Assembly: GCA_021613375.1 (NCBI GenBank)
Contig: CM038726.1
Coordinates: 4,931,062-4,995,061, forward strand
DNA from: Megaleporinus macrocephalus
Taxonomy: Eukaryota > Chordata > Actinopteri > Characiformes > Anostomidae
Reading direction: 5' to 3'
DNA: 64,000 nt
The notes below the pieces were generated by a model, which worked only from the letters and a program-made list of their open reading frames with translations, ran no database searches and had not been told where the DNA came from. Of the stretch, positions 59,701-64,000 are shown piece after piece. Each line of letters opens with the position of its first letter. Within the stretch, counting starts at the first letter, position 1. The position numbers and the translations under genes were made by a program.

Positions 59701-62700
59701 GTCTTATCCAAAGGCTAGATTTGTTTGCATGTTTAAGGAGATAACCTCTCGTTGGGTATCCAAAAGTAACCACTTCAAAATACTTGTACCATAAATAAAC
59801 ACGTGCAAATGTATATTGTGAATGTTTTAGAAAAGACTTAAAGCTGAACTACTGCTCATTATTACTCCAGAAGTAAGCCTGCACTGTGTGTTTGTTGCAC
59901 CGCGTATTGTATACGTGCTGAAGCTGTTTCTGTATGCGTGTGTAGGTACGACGGAGCGCGTGTGTCTGATCCAGGGCACAGTGGAGGCACTGAATGGAGT
60001 TCATAACTTCATCGCTGAGAAAGTGCGCGAGATGCCGCAGAGCAGCCAGAAGAGCGAACCAGTCAGCATCCTCCAGCCCCAGACCACTGTTAACCCAGAC
60101 CGCGTCAAACAGGTCAGCACGTCCGCATTCTCCAACTGCCCCTGACCCTGACCACATCAAACAAGCCAGACTTGCAGACAGACGTACTCTTTAGCTATAC
60201 ATAGTCGTAGGGATGACATAGTCGTAGGGGCGGAAATGCCATAGCACAACACCTGAAGACATTTTAACACTACTCAATGATACTGAGGTCTGGGTCGGTT
60301 GGAACGGTTTAGAAAAATGAATATGAAGAACTAAGAACACAGTGTTTTATATCCAGAGCTTCTCACACCGCATTGCAACAGGACTAATTATGCTCTCTTT
60401 GTAATAAAACATGCAGTTGTATCTGTGTTCTTTATACACAGTGTGCTGGAAGATGTTCTGTAATATAGTCATATATTATCATAATAACTAAAATTTGCTA
60501 AATGTTTATCATAAGTAGGTGGGACCATGTGTAGATGGAGAGACCTCTTTCAGTTATTCTGCATCTAAAACCGAATCTCTTTAACATGTTAGTACTTTTA
60601 AATTAGAATTTAGTCTTTGGCTTATTAAGACCAGCTACCACTGGTATGAAAGGTGCTCTATTAATAAAGGTTATTATTGTTATTATGTTGCCCATTTCTT
60701 ATAGAAAACTCAAAATACATGCAGGGACATAGTTGAACACAAACATACACTGCTTGGCCTTAAATGACCAGAGATGAACCTCTTGGTGAAGTCGAATAGT
60801 AAAGAAACAGAGAACTAAGACTGTGTTTAAAAGTGAAAGTGAAAGCATTTCCACACGACCAGAACTCCCAGGACTAAATAAGAAAACCACTTGTTAGTGA
60901 AGCCAGTCGGAAAGGAAAGTTTGCTAGGGAGCATAAAGGCTGGACTCGTGGTCTGATGAGTCCAGGTTGACCCTATTCCAGCATGATGGGAGCTTCAGGG
61001 TAAGAAGGATGGACCCATCATGCTCTGGAGGTAGTGTTATGATCTGGCTTTACTTCAATTGCTCAGATTGAAGCTCATCAACATTGTGTGGTTATAAAAT
61101 GAGGTCAGCTGAGCATCTGAATGTTCCAAATGACCAGGTTATCCAATCAATGGGTTTGTTCTTCCCTGAAGAACATGAGGAATCATCTTCACACATGACT
61201 AGGACTTCACAGAGTCCTGACCCAAACCACATGGAAAGCCTTTGTTGAGATGGGTTGGAGAAGACTGTACAGAGTGGTTTGATTCTGAACACTGCATAAG
61301 GTTGTTGTAAGAGTGCCACAGCAAATGCACAACGCAATCAAAGCTGAAGGTGGTCCAACAGTGTATTGGGGTACACACTTTTTGTGTTGACTACAATGAA
61401 TCTGTAAAAATACTAAAACTTTATTGAGTTTTAGTTACAGTGATGTGCTCCTTGCATTCAACCCATGTTTCTAAATGGTTAACTCTTGGATTGCTTATTG
61501 TGATTTTATAGATTGATATTTATGTAAAGTGTAAAGTGTCAAATATGTTGTGGAGCTGTCCTAGTAACTAGTAGCTTAGCGTGCTGGTTTGAGGCTCTAC
61601 TAATGCAAGTTTAGAGTCTAAGGGGATGAACCTATGCTGCTGTGTGCAAAGCCACAACTCTAGACTTTCCTAGTTTGTAGTAAAAACTAGCGTTCATTTA
61701 TCAAACAGACTTCCAACAGCTTCTCACATCACAACAGAGGTTTGGTTGCACCTCACTGAAGATTCATGGTGCGGGTTTAGAGGATAACAACTTACATCTG
61801 GGGTGGTGGACCCTGTGTTGTGTGTCTCGCTTGTGTTGCGTCACTATACTGTGAGCGTTAGCATCGGAGGCTACTGTTAGTTTTGTACACAGATATAAAA
61901 TCTGCCGGTCTGAGCGAGTGAATGATGTCAGCGTGACAGAAAGTTCTAATCCAATGTTGAGGATATTAGCCTGCTAAGCTAGCAATAGCATATATCTGTG
62001 CTCTTCTTAGCACAGTTCCATTTATCACAGTTTATGGTTTGACCTTTAGCGGATGATGAATTGAAATGTTATGGTTATTAATATTGCAGCAGGAGCTTTT
62101 TGTTTCTGCTGTGATCCGTATCATCCGCTCAGTGCGTTCAGACACAGAAGGCTGTATTTCTGTAAAAGCTTGGCGTGCAGAGTGGAGGTGTGAAAGCGAA
62201 AGTAAAAAGGGGTCATTTGCATACCAGTGCATATTTATATATCTTCGCATTCTAGTTTCCTAGCCAAAACAAGAACGACTGAAAAATAGAATCAAATTGT
62301 TATTTTCGATTCAAATTTTGACTTTAATTTAATTTGGATTCTGGGTCAACCTTGTCTGAATAATCAACTCCTGAAGCGACATGTGCCGAGGCCTGAAGAT
62401 TAAGATCTTGGCCTTCTGTACTCTAGTTCCTAATTTAAATCAGGGCCTGGATGCTGAGAGCAGCCTGGCAGTCTGATGAAGTAAAGCCTGAAATGTTCCC
62501 TGGAGCTCCAGGGCATAAGGGTAAACAGGCTGGGGGTCTTCCCCAAGGAGAGAGGATCTGACTGGACCTGGAAAGTGTGAGAGTGCTGGGTTATTTTTAC
62601 CGTGTGTTCCAGGGAAAGAGAAAGAGGAGGGACAGAAAAAGAGAAAGAGAGCGAGCAGCTGCACAGTAAGCCGTAGGATCAACAAATGGCTGAGATAAGC

Positions 62701-64000
62701 ACTGAACGGACAGTGAGACCTTACCCACAAAACGTCTACTCGCATGCACACACGGGCCTGGCTCCGGCCAGGAGAGTGTATATAGCGGTGGTGAGCAGTA
62801 GCCCACGCTGCTGTCGTGTCGTCCCTGCCTCCCATTCAATCTTCTCCAATCAGGTTAGGAAAGGCCAGGGTGAACAGAGCAAACAGGCAACCATGCTGGG
62901 TAGCATATAATATCTACAGTTCATTGACATGCATGTTTGTTTGCTGTCAAAATGAGTGGCAGGTCTTCCGTCCACTCAGAAACCAGGCAAATGATGAACG
63001 GCGGCAAAAGAGGCTATGTAATTGCTAATATTTTGCTTAATGCCATACTTCTGCCTGTGTACACTTCACAAATAGACACAATCCCAGGGTACAGATGTTG
63101 TTTACAGTACTGTAGCCACACCCTAACAGATGTAGGGCCACATATGAGTACACAAATCAGAATTCATTTATGTAGTAATCTGTTTCAGAAACAGCGCACA
63201 TACACATGTACACAAATCAAGGATGGGCATCTGAGATGCATCAGTGTGAAGAGAACGTAACATTGTTCAGTAGAGGGTTTACAGTGTTTCTAAAAGACAT
63301 CTGTCCTCTTTGTCTTCATAGTCATTGCTGGTTAAGTATCGATTGTAGGCTGGATGCTGTTCTTGAATGTTTCTTTTTCTGTCTCTCTTTTCTGCAGGCT
63401 AAGCTAATCGTACCCAACAGTACGGCGGGCTTGATCATCGGTAAGGGTGGAGCCACGGTGAAATCCGTGATGGAGCAGTCAGGTGCATGGGTACAGCTCT
63501 CCCAGAAGCCTGAGGGCATCAACTTGCAGGAGCGCGTGGTCACCGTCAGCGGTGAGCCTGAGCAGAACCGCAAAGCTGTGGAGATTATTGTGCAAAAGAT
63601 CCAAGAGGACCCGCAAAGCAGCAGTTGCCTGAACATCAGCTATTCCAACGTCACAGGCCCCGTGGCCAACTCCAACCCTACCGGCTCCCCGTACGCCAAC
63701 AGCACAGAGGTCTTACCCACCGCTGCCGCCGCTGCCACGGCCTCCACCCTGCTGGGCCAGGCAGGTCTGGCCGGCATGGGCGGCTTCCCTGCGGCCATGT
63801 CCAGCTTCTCCGGGAACGACCTGCTGGCCATCACGTCGGCTCTGAACACACTGGCCAGCTACGGCTACAACACCAACACACTGGGACTAGGCCTTAACCC
63901 AGCCGCTGCGTCCGGCGTGCTTGCGGCTGTCGCCGCTAGTGCCAACCCTGCAGCCGCCGCGGCAGCGAACCTGCTGGCCTCCTATGCCAGCGAGGCTTCG
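18940..64000 (+). CDS. nova2: nova2-like KH-domain splicing regulator (5' four coding exons, runs off window)
   Basis: NOVA proteins bind YCAY clusters in pre-mRNA through three KH domains and control neuronal alternative splicing (established). Exons seen are 18940..19072, 48737..48880, 59946..60112 and 63398..64000 (open at the edge), giving 349 residues in one consistent phase. Residues 24..40 (RKRP...STKR) form a bipartite nuclear localisation signal. KH1 starts at ~49 with GKGG at 65..68. KH2 starts at ~150 with GKGG at 163..166. An Ala-rich linker follows to the window end, and KH3 must lie beyond. The N-terminus and linker after KH1 look NOVA1-like. [17 protein letters not shown] and the linker ([20 protein letters not shown]) look NOVA2-like, hence nova2. 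The first intron is 29.7 kb, as is usual for this family. Confidence 0.88.
19073..19589. other. Start of nova2 intron 1
   Basis: Mostly unique sequence after the donor. It contains an 18-bp perfect palindrome, ATATCGATATATCGATAT, at 19241..19258. No exon was recognised. Confidence 0.6.
19599..19652. repeat. (AT)n microsatellite
   Basis: A long AT run followed at ~19695..19750 by a palindromic TATAATATA-rich stretch. Confidence 0.95.
19990..20360 (-). mobile_element. Dispersed repeat A copy 1 (reverse)
   Basis: The reverse complement matches copies at ~27112, 46087, 52395 and 57088. The shared core, read on the - strand, contains CAAATCTTGATT in complement, CTGGGGCGTCCAGGAGAAAT and CTGGAACCTAACTTTG. 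The - strand reads [20 protein letters not shown], a frame also open in the other copies. Confidence 0.75.
20365..20795. mobile_element. Degenerate Tc1-like transposon
   Basis: It contains GACATCAAAACTATAAAATA, CAGCAGCTTCATGAGGAGCC and an end AGGTGTATCTAAACCTTTGA followed by CTGTCAGTG. The order and words match the common fish Tc1 family with CAGTCAAAAGTTTGGACACACC ends. No intact transposase remains. Confidence 0.5.
21060..21500 (+). repeat. Dispersed repeat B copy 2 with flank
   Basis: It shares CTCAATGGAACCAGATTTTT and GCATTTCTATTGGTCTATTC with repeat B. The preceding part (GATTGGCTGAATTAAAGACC, GGGGGGATTCTTCAAAAACC) also matches 19790..19860. The copied segment is therefore longer than the core and recurs 1.3 kb away. 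Confidence 0.6.
21880..23430. repeat. Degenerate minisatellite of ~16-25-bp GTAGCTGTGGGGTGGTT units
   Basis: The words GTAGCTGTGGGGTGGTTGTA and GTAGAAGCTGTGGAGTGG repeat with many point changes. A higher-order module starting GTAGTAGCCGTGGTGTGGGT occurs at 22451, 22596 and 22800. Reverse-strand frames rich in PTASTPT and NHPTA are by-products. Confidence 0.9.
23440..23880. other. nova2 intron 1, AT-rich unique
   Basis: AT-rich sequence with no recognised repeat, exon or motif. Confidence 0.5.
23895..24270. promoter_or_regulatory. GC-rich unique patch in intron 1 (candidate regulatory element)
   Basis: A GC-rich, CpG-containing, non-repetitive segment surrounded by AT-rich intron. It includes CAGTGGAAACAAAAGGTTTA and CCTTTTAAAGCCCAGCCATC. 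No coding frame is convincing. Function is inferred from contrast in composition only. Confidence 0.3.
24280..25270. other. nova2 intron 1, AT-rich unique
   Basis: No gene or clear repeat recognised. AT-rich segments are near 25030. Confidence 0.5.
25273..25332. repeat. Perfect 17-bp inverted repeat (hairpin)
   Basis: The left arm CCGTTCCACCTTAAATG (25273..25289) and right arm CATTTAAGGTGGAACGG (25316..25332) are exact complements around a 26-base loop. It may be the core or end of a palindromic MITE. Confidence 0.85.
25771..25800 (-). other. G-quadruplex-type C-run
   Basis: Four runs of five or more C on the + strand, so the - strand has the G-run pattern of a G-quadruplex. Confidence 0.6.
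25924..25984. repeat. (TG)n microsatellite
   Basis: A TG run with CG interruptions at its right end. A separate (CA)n run is at 26095..26114. Confidence 0.95.
26714..26772. repeat. (TA)n microsatellite
   Basis: An uninterrupted TA dinucleotide run. Confidence 0.97.
27112..27440 (+). mobile_element. Dispersed repeat A copy 2
   Basis: It shares AGTATTAATAGAGTAAGTAG, AGATTTGCTGCTGAAGGAAC and GGGGCGTCCAGGAGAAATCT with the other copies. One extra CAGTACT step breaks the shared reading frame here. Confidence 0.75.
27450..28080. other. nova2 intron 1, AT-rich becoming GC-rich
   Basis: No gene recognised. From ~27900 composition rises in GC and CpG towards the patch at 28080..31900. Confidence 0.45.
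28250..28331. repeat. (GT)n/(GA)n composite microsatellite
   Basis: TG runs at 28250..28274 and ~28310..28326, each followed by GAGA. The next (CA)n block is 28489..28560. Confidence 0.9.
28489..28560. repeat. (AC)n microsatellite
   Basis: A CA run interrupted once by TGCGCA. Confidence 0.95.
28604..28660 (+). promoter_or_regulatory. Octamer, C-rich and TATA-like motif cluster
   Basis: ATGCAAAT at 28604..28611, CCCCTCCCCC at ~28643..28652 and TTTAAAAG at 28653..28660 lie together upstream of the candidate alternative first exon. They could serve a second nova2 promoter. This is an inference from motifs only. Confidence 0.3.
29151..29208. repeat. (GT)n microsatellite
   Basis: A long TG run preceded by (GAA)n at ~29113..29135. 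Confidence 0.97.
29385..29461. repeat. (AC)n microsatellite
   Basis: A CA run with a few T/G interruptions, directly left of the candidate alternative first exon. Confidence 0.95.
29461..29727 (+). other. nova2: Candidate alternative first exon of nova2 (ATG G then splice donor)
   Basis: A non-repetitive GC-rich stretch ends CTCGCCACAATGG, with the donor GTGAGA at 29728. The ATG at 29724..29726 has A at -3 and G at +4. One base (G) follows it before the donor, the same phase as exon 1. Joining to exon 2 (48737) would read [10 protein letters not shown], directly entering KH1. Two short upstream ORFs lie inside (29531..29551 and 29646..29696). The product would lack residues 1..44, including the nuclear localisation signal. 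The left border (transcription start) is not defined. Confidence 0.5.
30017..30078. repeat. (AT)n microsatellite
   Basis: An uninterrupted AT run. Confidence 0.97.
30720..31200. repeat. Degenerate long-unit tandem repeat with CACGTG sites
   Basis: Similar segments follow each other: GGTCACGTGAGACACGGG at 30801, CTCACGTGAGACGCCG at 30965, GATACGTGAGTGACATC at 31108 and GGTCACGTGAAACATAAGG at 31177. Between them GGGTCATGGCGCATTATTCG (30870) matches GGGTCGTGGCACATCATTTG (31050). The copies are old and diverged, but CACGTG is kept in three of four. Confidence 0.6.
31470..31890. promoter_or_regulatory. Unique patch in intron 1 (candidate regulatory element)
   Basis: Non-repetitive sequence with GAGCGATGATGTAATGCATA at ~31637 (ATGCATAT is close to an octamer) and a donor-like GAGGACAG|GTATGA at ~31690. 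It looks like conserved noncoding DNA by texture only, and no alignment was possible. Confidence 0.3.
31894..31931. repeat. (GA)n microsatellite
   Basis: An uninterrupted GA run. Confidence 0.96.
31985..32420. promoter_or_regulatory. Unique patch with duplicated homeodomain-like motif
   Basis: TCAATTAAGTTTGTCTAGAT (32331..32350) and TGATTAGATTTGTCTGGAT (32371..32389) are an imperfect duplicate 40 bp apart. Each joins an ATTA-type homeodomain site to TTTGTCT. TCGATTAAG at ~32286 is a third, weaker instance. An enhancer role is inferred. Confidence 0.3.
32430..33700. other. nova2 intron 1, unique sequence
   Basis: No gene or recognised repeat. ORFs on both strands at 33244..33762 show no protein family signal. 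Confidence 0.5.
33740..34095. repeat. Degenerate tandem repeat
   Basis: Related segments recur at irregular 40-90-bp steps: GTAGCTCTACAAGAATTTGC at ~33780, GCAGCCTTAGAAAGTTCTGA at ~33899, GCAACACTACAGAATTCTGT at ~33958 and GTAGCTTAATAAACTTTTGT at ~34055. Each is followed by (C)AGAACC(T/C)-like words. The divergence is high. Confidence 0.5.
34100..34880. other. nova2 intron 1, unique, pyrimidine-rich at right
   Basis: No gene recognised. CT-rich DNA at ~34690..34880 precedes a long G-run. Confidence 0.45.
34883..34907 (+). other. G-quadruplex-type G-run
   Basis: GGTGGAGGGGGA followed by more than ten G, flanked by GCTGCAG. On the sense strand it would be in the nova2 pre-mRNA and could fold. 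Confidence 0.6.
34930..35540. other. nova2 intron 1, mixed unique sequence
   Basis: Moderately GC-rich. No coding or repeat structure recognised. Confidence 0.4.
35560..36460. repeat. Degenerate tandem repeat of TAGTAGTTATTGAATATG-type units
   Basis: The words CTACTGAATACTGATAGTAT, TTTACTGAACAGTATATAGT and ATATATAGTAGTTAACT recur. The last marks higher-order units at 35711, 35906, 36108 and 36244. It is AT-rich and partly self-complementary (GTAGCTAC). Confidence 0.85.
36470..36640 (+). repeat. Dispersed repeat B copy 3
   Basis: It shares CTCCAAAATGGTAACTTTAG, ACTTTACTTTTAAGGCAGTA and GAACCAGA with the repeat B consensus. Confidence 0.55.
37020..38140. repeat. Degenerate ATTCAGTATCTACT-type repeat
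   Basis: ATTATTCAGTATCTACTATAAA-like words recur irregularly, densest in 37440..38140. The word set (CTACTGAAT, CAGTATCTA) is nearly the reverse complement of that at 35560..36460, so the two blocks may be inverted relatives. A unique gap at ~37130..37430 separates them. Confidence 0.7.
38409..38530. repeat. (GA)n-rich tract
   Basis: Imperfect GAGAGA/GGGAGA purine tract. Confidence 0.9.
38733..38774. repeat. (AT)n microsatellite
   Basis: An uninterrupted AT run. A shorter one is at 39103..39126. Confidence 0.96.
39150..39330 (-). repeat. Dispersed repeat B copy 4 (reverse)
   Basis: GACCAATAGAAATGCTCCAG and GTTCCATTGACTTACATTAA are the reverse complement of the repeat B core. Confidence 0.65.
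39700..39850 (+). repeat. Dispersed repeat B copy 5
   Basis: TTTACTTTTAAGTCATTGGA followed by ACCAGAG matches the core. The copy is diverged. Confidence 0.45.
40010..40440. promoter_or_regulatory. Unique GC-rich patch in intron 1 (candidate enhancer)
   Basis: Non-repetitive sequence with GGCGCCATAAATAATTCAGG, GAGCGATTCATTATGAAGG and CTGAATTGCTAATTTACAGA, rich in homeodomain-type ATTA/TAAT words. No reading frame is supported. Enhancer function is inferred. Confidence 0.3.
40485..40960 (-). mobile_element. DNA transposon fragment, possibly Tc1-like
   Basis: This looks like a fish interspersed repeat. CATCCAGTGATGTTTAGGTT and CTGATGCAGGAGTGGAGCTT are words I recall from other fish DNA. On the - strand, TGGACTGACCACCCCAGAGT reads W-T-D-H-P-R with N-L-N-I after it, resembling the transposase W-P-P-Q-S-P-D-L-N-I motif. 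Stops make it a relic. Confidence 0.4.
41410..41640 (+). repeat. Dispersed repeat B copy 6
   Basis: It shares TCTGGAGCATTTCTATTGGT, TGTTCATCATAAAATTCGTA and TTCTTTGGACAGCAATAACA with other copies. Confidence 0.6.
41695..43185. repeat. Minisatellite, 16-18-bp TGAATCAGTTTGAAAG units, ~85-90 copies
   Basis: 16-bp units (TGAATCAGTTTGAAAG) mix with 18-bp ones (TGTGATTCAGTTTGATAG) and AAAAAG variants. At 42262..42495 a 36-bp double unit stays in frame as [12 protein letters not shown], an effect of the period. The left end is more diverged. Confidence 0.95.
43200..43740. other. nova2 intron 1, unique with short TG runs
   Basis: No gene recognised. Short GT tracts lie at ~43390 and ~43444. Confidence 0.45.
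43745..44680. other. nova2 intron 1, AT-rich
   Basis: A short TAGTAGTTACTGAA-like repeat at 43745..43830 resembles the block at 35560. The rest has no recognised feature. Confidence 0.5.
44685..45020. promoter_or_regulatory. Unique GC-rich patch with AP-1-type site
   Basis: Non-repetitive, with GGATGATGTAATGCTGTAGC and a TGACTCA site at ~44966..44972. It lies in AT-rich surroundings. A regulatory role is inferred. Confidence 0.25.
45390..45570 (-). repeat. Dispersed repeat B copy 7 (reverse)
   Basis: GACCAATAGAAATGCTCCAG and TCCATTGACTTGCATTAAAT match copy 4 closely. A CATCGTGTTGAATTGTTTCC word occurs on both sides (45256 and 45772), so a ~515-bp local duplication may overlap it. Confidence 0.6.
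46087..46437 (+). mobile_element. Dispersed repeat A copy 3, with left end
   Basis: The left end ACACTACTTTGCAAAAGTTT looks like a terminal inverted repeat; compare the right end of copy 5. The core words match the other copies, and TTGTTCTTCAAACTGGAG closes the shared part. Confidence 0.75.
46440..47090. other. nova2 intron 1, AT-rich
   Basis: No gene or clear repeat recognised. Confidence 0.45.
47640..48265 (-). mobile_element. LINE-1-type ORF2 C-terminal fragment (broken)
   Basis: On the - strand the frame at 47930..48262 contains [20 protein letters not shown] and [11 protein letters not shown], like the L1 ORF2 segment after the reverse transcriptase (W-E-K-E-L, then R-F-H-I-T-P). After frame breaks, CWRLC and NHTCLLG lie downstream, and [18 protein letters not shown] is at about 47740..47790. 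These match the L1 C-x-x-C / H-T-H-x-F-W-x-C region and F-W region in order. Frameshifts and stops make it a dead relic. No reverse transcriptase core or endonuclease is present. Confidence 0.65.
48270..48736. other. End of nova2 intron 1, unique
   Basis: It includes one of two related flanks (from 48306) of the LINE fragment. The last 60 bases are T/GT-rich and form the acceptor tract of exon 2. Confidence 0.5.
48737..48880 (+). CDS. nova2: nova2 exon 2, KH1 core
   Basis: The acceptor is gtgtgtag and the donor gtaacc. The exon completes a Glu codon and encodes [20 protein letters not shown], then [20 protein letters not shown] and KSKDFYP, ending one base into Gly. The GKGG loop (residues 65..68) contacts the RNA backbone in KH domains. 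This sequence is nearly invariant in vertebrate NOVA. Confidence 0.95.
48881..51000. other. nova2 intron 2, AT-rich
   Basis: Very AT-rich and mostly unique. A hairpin TTATTGCCC-TATTG-GGGCAATAA is at ~50299..50321, and a weak reverse copy of repeat B at ~50390..50490. No exon is seen. Confidence 0.5.
51540..51690. promoter_or_regulatory. Unique patch in intron 2 (candidate conserved element)
   Basis: Non-repetitive, GC-balanced DNA in an AT-rich intron, with GTCTTACGCCTGGCCTTCAG and ATCCCCTTTGTAACCGAGAT (CTTTGT is a SOX-type core). Function is inferred. Confidence 0.3.
51785..51841. repeat. Perfect 21-bp inverted repeat (hairpin)
   Basis: The left arm 51785..51805 and right arm 51821..51841 are exact reverse complements around a 15-base loop. 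The arms contain TATAGATAAAAAAGTCA and TGACTTTTTTATCTATA. It could be the core of a palindromic mobile element or a transcribed hairpin. Confidence 0.9.
51845..52240. other. nova2 intron 2, AT-rich
   Basis: No feature recognised. Confidence 0.5.
52254..52290 (+). other. G-run cluster
   Basis: GGGGGGGTGGGGGTTGCATG followed by GGGG makes a G-quadruplex-type pattern on the sense strand. Confidence 0.5.
52395..52662 (+). mobile_element. Dispersed repeat A copy 4
   Basis: It begins mid-element at AACTGCTCAGTACTTCATTA. The reading frame [20 protein letters not shown] is open, as in copies 1, 3 and 5. Confidence 0.75.
52670..53450. other. nova2 intron 2, unique sequence
   Basis: No gene or clear repeat. 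A CATA tetranucleotide run lies at ~53431..53450. Confidence 0.45.
53454..53963 (+). mobile_element. Internally deleted Tc1/mariner-type element with both ends
   Basis: Inverted ends: ACACTACCGCTCAAAAGTTT (from 53454) and, at 53937..53963, the complement of ATACTATCGCTCAAAAGTTT. At 53844 the + strand reads [20 protein letters not shown], like the start of a Tc1-type transposase DNA-binding domain. The element then ends 120 bp later, so the catalytic domain is missing. It could move only with a helper transposase. Confidence 0.75.
53966..54014. repeat. (TA)n microsatellite
   Basis: It abuts the right end of the Tc1-type element, whose target is TA. Confidence 0.96.
54020..54540. other. nova2 intron 2, unique
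   Basis: A 174-codon frame on the - strand (54016..54540) has no recognisable domain or coding features and is not called. Confidence 0.45.
54545..54945. promoter_or_regulatory. GC-rich unique patch in intron 2 (candidate enhancer)
   Basis: It contains CAACAATGAGGGAGATTTTG and GCGTCATTTGTCTTGGGAGC (SOX-type ACAATG and TTTGTC words, and a CRE-like half site), then CACCTATAAAAAGAAGACC. It is the most CpG-rich segment of intron 2. Function is inferred. Confidence 0.3.
54989..55078. repeat. (TA)n microsatellite, ~90 bp
   Basis: One of the longest uninterrupted TA runs in the window. Confidence 0.97.
55378..55458. repeat. (AT)n(GT)n composite microsatellite
   Basis: AT changes to TG repeats with a single CTG interruption. 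Confidence 0.95.
55825..55890. repeat. (AT)n microsatellite
   Basis: An uninterrupted AT run. The next composite (TA)n(TG)n run is at 55995..56055. Confidence 0.96.
55995..56172. repeat. (TA)n(TG)n microsatellites
   Basis: A TA run to ~56033, TG to ~56055, and a second TG cluster at 56131..56172. They are separated by unique sequence that repeats the GGCCTGTATGT word also found at 55890. Confidence 0.9.
56263..56640. repeat. Cluster of (CA)n microsatellites
   Basis: CA runs at 56263..56307, ~56397..56436 and 56594..56640, with unique DNA between. Confidence 0.93.
56726..56790. repeat. (CT)n microsatellite
   Basis: A long CT run ending in CCCTCCCTC. Confidence 0.96.
57088..57470 (+). mobile_element. 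Dispersed repeat A copy 5, with right end
   Basis: This is the fullest copy, from AGTATTAATAGAGTAAGTAG to TTAGGTGCCTCAGACTTTTA and CACAGTAGTGTA. That end is the inverse of the left end of copy 3 (TACACTACT..AAAAGT), which suggests terminal inverted repeats and a DNA-transposon origin. A 105-codon frame spans it without a known domain. Confidence 0.75.
57480..57950. other. nova2 intron 2, unique
   Basis: No gene recognised. Confidence 0.45.
57955..58410. mobile_element. Probable non-autonomous DNA transposon
   Basis: ATAATTCCAATATCGATATA at the left and ACCGATATCGAATTATTGTC at the right are imperfect inverse ends. The interior (ATTTGAAGGCCCCAGAAAAA) is non-coding. The class is uncertain. Confidence 0.4.
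58660..59165. mobile_element. Fish interspersed repeat
   Basis: CAAATCAGATTTATTTGCTA with AGCGCTTTTAACAACTGATG, and later GAACTGGAGGAGGAAACCTT with GGGAGGAACCAAG, match a repeat family I recall as widespread in teleosts. It is non-coding here. The class is not assigned. Confidence 0.6.
59170..59890. other. End of nova2 intron 2, AT-rich
   Basis: (AT)n at 59439..59461. No other feature before the acceptor tract of exon 3. Confidence 0.5.
59946..60112 (+). CDS. nova2: nova2 exon 3, end of KH1 and linker
   Basis: The acceptor is gtgtgtag and the donor gtcagc. The exon encodes [20 protein letters not shown], then [20 protein letters not shown] and [15 protein letters not shown], ending in phase 0. 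The first part is the last KH1 strand and helix. The linker is closer to NOVA1 than to mammalian NOVA2. Confidence 0.95.
60113..60690. other. nova2 intron 3, unique
   Basis: No exon recognised. In NOVA1 a 24-residue cassette exon can lie at this position, but no 72-bp candidate with fitting borders was seen. Confidence 0.4.
60705..61385 (+). mobile_element. Degenerate Tc1-like transposon with transposase remnants
   Basis: It starts near ACACTGCTTGGCCTTAAATG. GTGGTCTGATGAGTCCAGGT reads W-S-D-E-S-R, the usual Tc1 catalytic-region motif. CATGATGGGAGCTTCAGGGT gives D-G-S, and GGAGGTAGTGTTATGATCTGG gives G-G-S-V-M-I-W. Near the end, GCAATCAAAGCTGAAGGTGG is the typical C-terminal A-I-K-A-x-G-G. 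Frameshifts and deletions break it. Confidence 0.7.
61400..63397. other. Rest of nova2 intron 3, unique
   Basis: Mostly non-repetitive. No exon, RNA gene or repeat recognised. The last 60 bases are T-rich and end in tctgcag, the acceptor of exon 4. Confidence 0.5.
63398..64000 (+). CDS. nova2: nova2 exon 4 (partial), KH2 and Ala-rich linker
   Basis: The acceptor is ttctgcag. The exon is open through 201 codons to the window end. It encodes [20 protein letters not shown], then [20 protein letters not shown] and [20 protein letters not shown] of KH2 (GKGG at residues 163..166). Next come [20 protein letters not shown] and a long Ala-rich linker with [20 protein letters not shown]. In known NOVA genes this is the last exon and also carries KH3, so the cut removes KH3 and the 3' UTR. 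The exon is strongly GC-rich. Confidence 0.95.

Noticed and set aside
62440..62839. 131- and 80-codon - strand frames in intron 3
   Set aside because: The two frames overlap each other, show no family motif and have no splice or promoter support.
63625..63897. 90-codon + frame and 69-codon - frame within nova2 exon 4
   Set aside because: These are shadow frames of the GC-rich, Ala-rich NOVA coding exon.

Overview
The window is vertebrate nuclear DNA, almost certainly a ray-finned fish. Short exons with GT/AG borders sit in long AT-rich introns, amid Tc1-like DNA transposon relics, a LINE-1 fragment, fish-type dispersed repeats and a great deal of minisatellite and microsatellite DNA. An otophysan (characin, catfish or carp relative) fits the repeats best, but this rests on recall, not on a search. 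Only two protein-coding genes are supported. Both are on the + strand and both are cut by the window edges.

Left gene (5147..12996, starting before position 1): the last seven coding exons of micu2, the EF-hand gatekeeper of the mitochondrial calcium uniporter. About 257 residues, both canonical EF hands and the stop codon at 12994..12996 are present. Its introns are dominated by tandem arrays: a ~54-bp unit over 1..4805, a ~41-bp unit over ~6155..9110 and a ~47-bp unit over ~9110..9660. One small intron is almost entirely a copy of a dispersed repeat.

Spacer (12997..~18150): five repeat blocks, namely a 27-bp array open in many frames, a 108-bp array, a 32-bp array, a diverged relative of the 108-bp family and a Tc1-type inverted-repeat end. 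A possible distant poly(A) signal for micu2 lies at 17594.

Right gene (promoter ~18160, start codon 18940, running off the end at 64000): a neuron-type KH-domain splicing regulator of the NOVA family, best called nova2. Exon 1 (18940..19072) carries a bipartite nuclear localisation signal. A 29.7-kb intron follows, then exon 2 (48737..48880, KH1), exon 3 (59946..60112, end of KH1 and linker) and the start of the large last exon (63398..64000, KH2 and the Ala-rich linker). KH3 lies beyond the window. The promoter is GC-rich, with three CCAAT boxes, two GC boxes, an E2F-like site, a TATA-like box and a short upstream ORF whose stop overlaps the start codon.

The most interesting observation is inside nova2 intron 1. 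A GC-rich segment at ~29461..29727 ends in a near-perfect start context, ATG G, directly followed by a GTGAGA splice donor. Its phase matches exon 2, so it could be an alternative first exon giving NOVA without the N-terminal nuclear localisation signal. The same intron holds several non-repetitive GC-rich patches that could be enhancers, a degenerate repeat carrying CACGTG sites, and many transposon relics. No RNA genes, CRISPR arrays or bacterial features were seen.
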